Positions 54,450 to 61,787 of a DNA stretch of 64,000 nt are shown here, piece by piece. Position 1 is the stretch's first letter, and each line of letters begins with the position of its first letter. Position numbers and translations under genes: made by a program. Under the pieces are notes generated by a model. The model was not told where the DNA came from. It made no database searches and saw only the letters and a list, made by a program, of their open reading frames with translations. This DNA is from Dyadobacter sp. 676 (GTDB lineage: Bacteria; Bacteroidota; Bacteroidia; Cytophagales; Spirosomataceae). The stretch spans positions 4,881,001 to 4,945,000 of the forward strand of contig NZ_CP159289.1 in the NCBI RefSeq assembly GCF_040448675.1. The letters are read 5' to 3'.

Positions 54450-54641
54450 ATGAACAAAGGCACAGTTAAGTTTTTCAATGAAACCAAAGGTTTTGGTTTC
54501 ATCGCTCCTGAAGATGGGGGAGCCGATATTTTTGTACACGTATCGGGTCTTACCGATGATATTCGTGAGAACGACAGTGTATCGTACGAGGTGGAAAATG
54601 GTAAGAAAGGGCTAAATGCGGTTAACGTAACGGTTATTTAG
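54450..54641 (+). CDS. Cold-shock domain protein
   Basis: A 63-residue single cold-shock domain with both RNA-binding motifs (KGFGFI and DIFVHV) and the N-terminal GTVKFFNETKG. These proteins bind single-stranded RNA and prevent structure at low temperature, or serve as general RNA chaperones. A terminator follows at 54670-54694, so it is transcribed alone. Confidence 0.95.
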   Translation: MNKGTVKFFNETKGFGFIAPEDGGADIFVHVSGLTDDIRENDSVSYEVENGKKGLNAVNVTVI

Positions 54642-54669
54642 TCGATTATAAATTGCATTGAACCGTTTG

Positions 54670-54694
54670 AATTCCTCCCAAACCGGGAGGAATT
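54670..54694 (+). terminator. Intrinsic terminator
   Basis: AATTCCTCCC (54670-54679) and GGGAGGAATT (54685-54694) form a 10-bp stem with a 5-base loop and a short T-run after it. It closes the cold-shock gene. Confidence 0.9.
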
Positions 54695-54927
54695 TTCGTT
54701 TACGAACATTGCTTTGATGTCCGCAAAACTCGGGCGCACCTTCTTCCAATTCCCGGTATTTCTCGCAAAATCTACCCGGAATCTCCTGTATCCAAACCAA
54801 ATTTACCTCATCGCATTATCAGGAGAAGAACCAGTTCCGTTACGAATTCATTTCGATAAAATGAAAATAACGACCGGAATGTCCCTATGAATACAACGGG
54901 GCGCAAACGCGGCCGTCCGATTCGCAT

Positions 54928-56119
54928 ATGCAGAAAAATATGACTCCGGAAAACGCCACACACTTAGCCGAATTGATCTTAAAGGATTCCGGAGTCAAGT
55001 TTTCTGTGTTATCAAGAATTTACATGCATCGTCAAAAAATCAAATTCACCAACTCCGCCGCAAGCACTTTTTTCCCTACTCTTCGCAAACGTGTCGACGA
55101 TTATTTCACCTCCCGTAACATCCGCAAGTCGGGAGGGAAGAACTTGCTGTGCAAGGCCATTTTTATGCTTAGCCTGTATCTGATTCCCTATGCGCTGATC
55201 CTGAGCGGTTGGTTTACGGTCGGCGCAATGGCAGTCTTCTGTGTGGTTATGGGCCTGGGAGTGGCCGGGGTCGGGATGTCGGTCATGCATGACGCAATCC
55301 ACGGTTCTCTGGCAAGCTCGTCGGCGCAGAATCGCTTTTTTGGCGCCTCTATCTACCTGCTCGGGGGGCAATGCTTACAACTGGGAGGTCCAGCACAACC
55401 GGCTGCATCACACGTTCACCAATATTCACGACGTCGACGAAGATATCACGGGAAAGTTCCTGCTTCGCCTCTCACAGGGCGACAGGTTGAAGTTTATCCA
55501 TCGTTTTCAGCACATTTATGCGTTTATGCTTTATGGTCTGATGACACTCTCGTTTCTGTGGAAAGATTTCCGGGAAATTTCGCTGTTCGACGAACTGGCC
55601 AAATCGGGGTTGACCAAACGGTTTCCAAGAAAGGAACTTATCCGACTGATCTGGACGAAAATCGGGTACGTTATCTTTATCCTTGCGATCCCCATGTGTT
55701 TTGCGGGCGTCACTTTTGCACAATGGCTGGCAGGCTTTCTGATTATGCACATCACTGCGGGGATGATTCTGAGCACTATTTTTCAAATGGCGCATATCGT
55801 AGAAGGTGCGGAACAGCCCGCGCCTGACGAAGATGGAAATATAGAAAACGCATGGGCAATTCACCAATTGCAAACGACTTCGAATTTTGCCGGAAAGAAC
55901 AGAGTGTTGTCATGGTTTATCGGCGGACTGGATTACCAGATCGAGCACCATCTTTTTCCGTCAATTTCCCACATTCACTACCATGCCCTTTCGCCGATTG
56001 TGAAAGCTACCGCCCTCGAATTCGGGTTGTCTTACAACGCGAAGGCAAATTTCGGTCAGGCACTGGTTTCCCATGTTCGGATGTTGCGGAAGCTTGGAAC
56101 CGCGTCGAAATTAATATAG
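54928..56119 (+). CDS. Fatty acid desaturase, frameshifted
   Basis: The whole protein is about 396 residues, an acyl-lipid/front-end type desaturase. All three histidine boxes are present: HDAIHGS (HDxxH), HNRLHHTFT (HxxHH) and QIEHHLFPS (QxxHH). Several membrane helices flank them. The first box lies in one frame and the other two in the next. The cause is a G6 run at 55373-55378; with five Gs the sequence reads IYLLGGNAYNWEVQHNRLHH. The enzyme puts double bonds into lipid acyl chains. As written it would be inactive. Confidence 0.9.
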
Positions 56120-56279
56120 CGGGCAGACGAATATTTGCACGCAAGCGGTAGAAGCTCATCAGTTAACACTACGCCGGCAGGATTGAACTACAAGTGAAAA
56201 TCCGGTTGATACTCGAAAACCAGGAGCAAAATGAATTCGTAAGAGAAAGTATTGCGTTGTTACCCCAATTTTTACGCCG

Positions 56280-56702
56280 ATGAAAACGAAGTTATCGGCC
56301 AGACTCCTGGCAGCCGTGGACGCTTTGCCACTGGAAGAAGGTTTCAGGGTGTTGGAAATCGGATGCGGCCCGGGTGCTGCCGCACGTGAGGTCGCGAGGC
56401 GGGTCGGGCAAGGCTATGTACTGGCGATCGACCGCTCTGCCAATGCGATCCGGCAGGCGACGAAAAGCAGCGCCGCAGGAATCGGACCGGCAACGCTGTC
56501 GTTTCGCAGAGTGGCCATCGAAGATTTTGAGTTAGCTGGCGATGAAGCGCCGTTCGACCTTGCCTTTGCAACCAGAGTGGGCGCGCTCGATGGCCGCCAT
56601 CCGGAAATTGAAGACAAGGCGCTCGCCCGGATAAGGCAAGCCCTTAAACCCGGCGGGAAACTGTACGTCGACGGGCAGCTTCGTTTCACGAAATCGTCGT
56701 AG
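56280..56702 (+). CDS. Class I SAM-dependent methyltransferase
   Basis: A 140-residue protein with the SAM-binding motif I VLEIGCGPGAAAREVA, the acid motif LAIDRSANAI and PGGKLYVDG near the end. It is rather short for the family (usually 180-250 residues), which suggests a minimal catalytic core or a lost C-terminal part. The substrate is unknown. It stands alone after the desaturase. Confidence 0.75.
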   Translation: MKTKLSARLLAAVDALPLEEGFRVLEIGCGPGAAAREVARRVGQGYVLAIDRSANAIRQATKSSAAGIGPATLSFRRVAIEDFELAGDEAPFDLAFATRVGALDGRHPEIEDKALARIRQALKPGGKLYVDGQLRFTKSS

Positions 56703-57132
56703 CCGGATTTCGTTTTGGTTATGGTAAAACGCCGGTTTGCCCCAGCCCCGCACGGGCACATAAAGTCCGGGAGCTTCACTTCCCGTTAAATCCGGCAAAT
56801 CACATTACCGGAACTTTGGTTTCGCCGGTTGCCTGGTTTAGGGAAAATTATGCACGTCACGATATGCCGCTTGTATTTTAGGGCTAATTTTTCCCCGGAC
56901 ATAAGTGGGCTATGTCGGAACCAGCTACCGCGATCGTAGCAACACTCTGACTCTTTGTTTATAGGTAATTTGCACTAACACAACAGGTTAGTATAATAAG
57001 GCCGGGCGCAGGCGCTCTTTGGCCTCGGTCCTTCGCTACGGCGTACTCAAATGCCTATTCGCCGACGGCAGGCGCATTTGTAGAATAATTTCTAATTTCG
57101 GCATTGCTATTCAACAATGTTATCTGCTATAA
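56703..57132. other. Intergenic leader of the sensor kinase
   Basis: No gene. A G+C-rich stretch at about 57000-57083 holds imperfect inverted repeats (CAAATGCCT ... AGGCGCATTTG). It stands out in an otherwise A+T-rich leader and may be an RNA structure or a repeat. Confidence 0.4.
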
Positions 57133-60100
57133 GTGATCGATTTTATCCTCCGTGTTTTTCCGATTCTGCTATTCGTTTCTGTCCCGTCTTTACCGGCTTA
57201 CGGCCGGCAGCAACCTGATAGCCATGTCAGCCGCTTTTACTTAGAGCATTATACCGACGAAAACGGCCTTCCCCAGAATAGCGTTTATTCGGTGGTACAG
57301 GACGAGCTTGGCTTTATCTGGCTATCGACGGAGCGTGGTTTAGTGCGTTTCGATGGGAATGAATTTACCGTTTTCGACAATTTCGGTAGTACATATTCGT
57401 CGGGCAGCATCGGAAATATCGGCATCGATCCACGGCCAGGCTCCCGGGGCTTCTACGCTGTTAATAGTGATCACAATTTCATCCGGATTAACCGCGGCAT
57501 CGCCGTTGCCGACACAGCGCTTGTTGCCGAACTAAGGAAACTACCTTTCCCATATCCGACGAAGCACAAAGGGCACCTGCTGGAACGCCTGCCTAAACTC
57601 GACGATGTGCCCGGTCTGGGGCCATTTGTGGCCCCGATGGGGCAAGGCCGCTACTTTGTTTACGATCGGAAGAAATTAGGCTATTATGATAACAACCGGC
57701 TGGCAGGGCACATCCCGTTTCCCGACAAGCACCCCTGGGGTTTTTTCCGGATTGACAACAGCCTTTATCACTGGGAAAATGGGCAACTTAACCGCTTTCG
57801 TGCGCTTTCCGGGCGTTTTCAGGGAAGGCGGGCCGTATTTCGGGGCGCACTGGTCCGCAGTCCTGCTTTTAATGATCCCCGTACTTTTGAAATTTTTTGG
57901 AACAATGCAGCCAATCAAACATTCATCCGTTTAAATCAGTCATTATATGCTGTAACGGAGGATGGAAACGGGAACCTGGATTCGGAACTGATTCTCGAAG
58001 GGTTCGATTTTTCCAGAGACGTCGTCAGAGCGGTGTACTATGACCGAAAAACGGAGCGGATCTTTCTCGGTAGCCATATCAACGGGCTGTTCGTTCTTAC
58101 CAAAAAAAGATTTGTCACACTTGCCACTCCCTTCCCGGGCACCGATCAGGTATATTATGGTCAGGCACCGATAGGTAAACACAGTGTGTTGTCAAGCCAG
58201 GGAATTGTTTACGGAATCGATCCCGTGGATGGTCGCGGCGTGGCCCGTCAGCTGCCGCTCGTTACGAAAAGCGTAGGCTGGGACAAGACCAGCATTGTCG
58301 TCGATACGGACGGCGATATCTGGTGCAAAAATGAGAGCAGACTAATGCTGATCAATGCGGACGGATCGAAAATAAAGGCTTCGTGGATCTTGCCGTCGGG
58401 CATTACGCAGCTATACCAGGGGCCGGATGCAACCATCTGGATCGGCACGCAGGCGGCGGGTATTTTCCATATTAAAGCCCCGCTGAAAGACCGTGCCCGC
58501 CCGGTACGATTCAAGACGGGCCCTTTGCCGGAAGTTTCATGGATACAGCAATCAAGGAACTTTCTGTGGATAGCGACTGTGCATGGGTTGCTGCGTGTAA
58601 ACAAAGTGAGCGGCGAAATGGTTAGAATAAAGGACCTGGATGGCATTTACGTCAGAAGCCTGCATATTTCCCCCGACGGGTCGGAAGTGTGGATTACCAG
58701 TTATAAAGACGGCTTTTTTTTGTTGAAAGATTTAAAACTGACCCGCTTTCCACTCGACCGGAATGGCTATCTGGCCAATACGCATTGCATACTGGAAGAT
58801 CGTAACGGGTATTTCTGGATCACCACCAATCACGGGCTCTTCCAGGTGTCGAAAGCGGACCTTTTGAATTTTGCACGCCATGGCGGCAGGCTGTATTACC
58901 ACCTGTATTCAAAGGCCGACGGCTTCAACAGCAACGAGTTCAATGGCAGGTGCGAGCCATGTGCCGTACGGGTCGGCTCGGACCACGTTTCCTTTCCTTC
59001 GATGAACGGGCTGGTGTGGTTCAGGCCGGAAAGCGTTGCGGCGGAAGTCCCCGACAGGCAGATTATCATCAATCGCATTGAAATAGACCGGCATACCTTG
59101 CCGACGGGACAGCGGGATGTGACGTTTTCCCAAAAACAGAAGGAGCTCCGGATAGAATTGCTTACGCCGTTTTTTGGTAACCGGCACAATCTGGAATTTT
59201 CGTATGCTTTACAGGAAAAAGGGGCGGTCCCTTCGGAAACGGACTGGTTGAGTGTCGATGCGGTATCCGGCAACAAGGCCGTCATCAGTATCTCGACATT
59301 GCGGAAAGGCCAGTACACGCTCTTCGTCAGGAAAACAAACGGATTCGGAAAGGACAATTTTTCCTATGAAACCATCCGGATCGAAGTGTCGCCGTTCTGG
59401 TACCAGACGTGGTGGTTTTATGTGTCGTTGGCTGTTATCGTGATCGCCGCCATGTTCCAATACGCCAAATACCGCACGGTCAGGGTACGAAAAATGAACC
59501 TCTTGCTGGAAAAGCAGGTCAATGAGCGGACCAGCCAGTTGCGTGGTGCTTTGCAGTACCTCGAAAAATCGCAGGACGAGGTGCTGGGCCAGATGCGCCT
59601 TCAATCCCGCCTGATGGCGTCCATTGCACACGACGTCCGGTCACCGCTCAGCGCCGCGATAATGGTGTCGGGGGAACTGCAGAAAATGATCCGGAGGGGG
59701 CAATACGATCTGGCCTGCGAGGTGGGTAAAAATGTTGAAGACTCCATGAAGCAAGTCAAAGCGTCGCTCGAAGAGCTTCTGGCTTATGTTAAATTGCGTG
59801 TTTACAAACATGAGCCGGAGAATGAGATGGTTTGCCTGGACCGGCTTGTGGAGGAGAATATGGAGCTTTATGGGAAAAATACGCGTATTTATCCGAATAC
59901 TTTTATGAACCTGATCCCGCCGGATACCTGCGTGATGACCAATGCACCGCTTTTGAAAATCATCATCCACAATGTGATCGACAACGCTAACAAATACACC
60001 GACAACGGCGTGATCAAAGCATACGTATCGACGCAGGCGGATTCTCTGCGGCTTTTTATTGAAGATTCGGGTCCTGGAATTCCCCGTAGGCTGCTGGACT

Positions 60101-60282
60101 GGTTCGAAGACGAAGAACCCGCCCAAAGGGAATCCACGCATAAGGGCATCGGCCTGGTGATGGTCAAAGAGCTGGCCCCGAGTGTTGCCGAAAACATCCG
60201 GATCGAACAGCTGAACCCCGGGACGCGCGTCGTGCTGACTTTTCGCAGGCAGGCAGTTAATACCGGAAGCATCAAAGCTTAG
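57133..60282 (+). CDS. Two-component sensor histidine kinase with periplasmic propeller
   Basis: A 1049-residue membrane kinase starting at GTG 57133. After a signal peptide come two-component propeller repeats (YTDENGLPQNSVYSVVQDEL and others, about 35-640), a Y_Y_Y domain (about 670-750) and one membrane segment (about 761-779). A coiled coil follows, then HisKA with H833 in IAHDVRSPL and a HATPase (NVIDNANKYT, DSGPGIP, GIGLVMVKEL). Unlike the usual hybrid systems of this phylum, it has no fused receiver or AraC output domain. Its partners are probably the two LuxR-type regulators encoded on the opposite strand just downstream. Confidence 0.9.
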   Translation: MIDFILRVFPILLFVSVPSLPAYGRQQPDSHVSRFYLEHYTDENGLPQNSVYSVVQDELGFIWLSTERGLVRFDGNEFTVFDNFGSTYSSGSIGNIGIDPRPGSRGFYAVNSDHNFIRINRGIAVADTALVAELRKLPFPYPTKHKGHLLERLPKLDDVPGLGPFVAPMGQGRYFVYDRKKLGYYDNNRLAGHIPFPDKHPWGFFRIDNSLYHWENGQLNRFRALSGRFQGRRAVFRGALVRSPAFNDPRTFEIFWNNAANQTFIRLNQSLYAVTEDGNGNLDSELILEGFDFSRDVVRAVYYDRKTERIFLGSHINGLFVLTKKRFVTLATPFPGTDQVYYGQAPIGKHSVLSSQGIVYGIDPVDGRGVARQLPLVTKSVGWDKTSIVVDTDGDIWCKNESRLMLINADGSKIKASWILPSGITQLYQGPDATIWIGTQAAGIFHIKAPLKDRARPVRFKTGPLPEVSWIQQSRNFLWIATVHGLLRVNKVSGEMVRIKDLDGIYVRSLHISPDGSEVWITSYKDGFFLLKDLKLTRFPLDRNGYLANTHCILEDRNGYFWITTNHGLFQVSKADLLNFARHGGRLYYHLYSKADGFNSNEFNGRCEPCAVRVGSDHVSFPSMNGLVWFRPESVAAEVPDRQIIINRIEIDRHTLPTGQRDVTFSQKQKELRIELLTPFFGNRHNLEFSYALQEKGAVPSETDWLSVDAVSGNKAVISISTLRKGQYTLFVRKTNGFGKDNFSYETIRIEVSPFWYQTWWFYVSLAVIVIAAMFQYAKYRTVRVRKMNLLLEKQVNERTSQLRGALQYLEKSQDEVLGQMRLQSRLMASIAHDVRSPLSAAIMVSGELQKMIRRGQYDLACEVGKNVEDSMKQVKASLEELLAYVKLRVYKHEPENEMVCLDRLVEENMELYGKNTRIYPNTFMNLIPPDTCVMTNAPLLKIIIHNVIDNANKYTDNGVIKAYVSTQADSLRLFIEDSGPGIPRRLLDWFEDEEPAQRESTHKGIGLVMVKELAPSVAENIRIEQLNPGTRVVLTFRRQAVNTGSIKA

Positions 60283-60335
60283 TCTGTTTCCTGAGTCCGG
60301 GAACAGTGGCTGTCAAACGTGCGGGATTCGAAGGA

Positions 60336-60971
60336 TCAGTAAAACTCACCAAGTTCCTTCGCCCTTCGTTCCAGCTCGAAAAGATTCTGGATGCCCAGTT
60401 TCCGGAAGAGCCGGGCCTTGAAGGTGCTGATGGTATTGGCCCGCAGGCCAAGCGCCGCCGCAATCTCCTTGGTCCATTTCCCCTTCAGAAGCAGGTGCAT
60501 AACCTCTTTTTCACGCTCCGAAAGCCGTCCGGCAGCCGGTAAGGGAACGCCGCTCCGTGACGGGAATACTTCGAGCAGTTGCGCCTGCACGAGGGGACTC
60601 ACATACCGCTTGCCGTCCATAACGGTCGAAACGGCTTTGGTCGCTTCCGGCTCGTCCGAAGCTTTGGCCAGGTAGCCATTGGCCCCGGCAAGAATATAGT
60701 CGAGGGCCAGCCGTTCCTCATCCGCCGCCGAGCAGATCAGTATGCGCACATCGTCGCGAAGCGCCCTGATTTCCTTCACCATATCGGTTCCGGTGCCGCC
60801 GGGAATGTCGATGTCGAGAATAATCAGTGAAATGTCCGGATCGGTAAAATGCGGGGCGGCATTGTAATAGTTATCGGCTTCGACGCATTCAACCTCATGA
60901 TATGCATTTCGCAGCATGAATATCAGGCTCTTGCGTACCATGAAGTGATCATCAATAATTAATACTTTCAT
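60336..60971 (-). CDS. LuxR/NarL-type response regulator
   Basis: A 211-residue regulator from ATG 60971; a longer frame adds no motif. The receiver has the acid pair IIDDHF, the phospho-acceptor D53 in IILDIDIPGG, and the conserved Lys in GYLAKASDE. The LuxR helix-turn-helix (LSEREKEVMHLLLKGKWTKE, then GLRANTISTFKARLF) is at the end. It is convergent with the sensor kinase and the natural partner for it. Confidence 0.9.
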   Translation of the reverse strand: MKVLIIDDHFMVRKSLIFMLRNAYHEVECVEADNYYNAAPHFTDPDISLIILDIDIPGGTGTDMVKEIRALRDDVRILICSAADEERLALDYILAGANGYLAKASDEPEATKAVSTVMDGKRYVSPLVQAQLLEVFPSRSGVPLPAAGRLSEREKEVMHLLLKGKWTKEIAAALGLRANTISTFKARLFRKLGIQNLFELERRAKELGEFY

Positions 60972-61032
60972 CTTGACAGACTGGATGAATGCCTCAAACG
61001 GCATTGTGAAATAAAGACCGGATTCGCTATTG

Positions 61033-61057
61033 ACTGCGGCCACATGGCGGCCGCAGT
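61033..61057. terminator. Hairpin between the two regulators
   Basis: ACTGCGGCC (61033-61041) and GGCCGCAGT (61049-61057) pair perfectly around 7 bases, 23 bp past the end of the upstream minus-strand regulator at 61080. No T-tract follows. Confidence 0.5.
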
Positions 61058-61079
61058 GTATCAGCCCCGCCGACCGGTA

Positions 61080-61706
61080 TTAGCCATAATCGCATACGGG
61101 CTGCAATTTCGCCCTTAATTGAGAAATATTCCCTATACCGAGCTTTTCAAAAATAACCCGTTTATAGGTGCTCACCGCGTTGGGGTTAATGCCCGCTATC
61201 TGAGCGATTTCGCTTCGCGGCTTACTGGAAATCAAAAGGTTGGCGATAATTTTTTCTTTGGATGTAAGCCTGATCGTTACCGAATTACTCGTCAGTTGCG
61301 AAAGCAGTAGTTGCTCTATGTCGCTGCTGACATATTTGTTGTTCGGGTCGGCAGCTAAAAGTGTTACCGCTTCCTGGACTTCCCCGGGAGTTGCCCTTGC
61401 GGATACAAATGCATTGGCGCCCAGCCGGATATAAAAGTGCAGGTCGGCCAGCTGGTCGCCCAGATCCACCAGGATCGCCGGGGCCGGAAGTTGCTCTTTT
61501 ATCTGCTTAATCAGCTCGACTGTCTTGCTGTCTTTGGTAGAGACGGCATCCAGGACCATCAGATCGAAACGGGTGTGTCCGGTGGCGCCGCATGCCCGTT
61601 GAAGGGAGTTAGCTTCAAAGAAGGTGGTAAGGGGAAACTTCGAAATTATGGTTGATCGCAGTCCCAGTGAAAAAAGGGGGTTGTCGGAAACGACCAAAAT
61701 GTTCAT
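61080..61706 (-). CDS. LuxR-type response regulator with degenerate receiver
   Basis: A 208-residue regulator. The receiver starts NILVVSDNPLFS, so the usual Asp-Asp acid pair is reduced to one Asp. D53 in LMVLDAVST remains as a possible phospho-acceptor, and the conserved Lys is replaced by Arg (FVSARATPG). The C-terminal HTH (LTSKEKIIANLLISSKPRSE, then GINPNAVSTYKRVIFEKLGI) is good. Regulation by phosphorylation may be weak or absent. It lies upstream of, and in line with, the other regulator, 108 bp apart. Confidence 0.85.
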   Translation of the reverse strand: MNILVVSDNPLFSLGLRSTIISKFPLTTFFEANSLQRACGATGHTRFDLMVLDAVSTKDSKTVELIKQIKEQLPAPAILVDLGDQLADLHFYIRLGANAFVSARATPGEVQEAVTLLAADPNNKYVSSDIEQLLLSQLTSNSVTIRLTSKEKIIANLLISSKPRSEIAQIAGINPNAVSTYKRVIFEKLGIGNISQLRAKLQPVCDYG

Positions 61707-61748
61707 CGTAAAATGGGTTGTGGGTGGAGGTATTCATAGGTAGTGAAA

Positions 61749-61777
61749 AATCCGGGTAGTAAGCAACTACCCGGATT
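61749..61777. terminator. Intrinsic terminator of the T9SS gene
   Basis: AATCCGGGTAGT (61749-61760) and ACTACCCGGATT (61766-61777) form a perfect 12-bp stem with a 5-base loop, 11 bp past the stop at 61788 of the minus-strand gene. Confidence 0.85.
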
Positions 61778-61787
61778 CGGATCAAGA

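Noticed and set aside
3921..55378. Programmed ribosomal or transcriptional slippage at the G-runs
   Set aside because: The runs share no further context (no stimulatory stem, no internal Shine-Dalgarno-like element), and A/T runs show the opposite change, so error or mutation is simpler.
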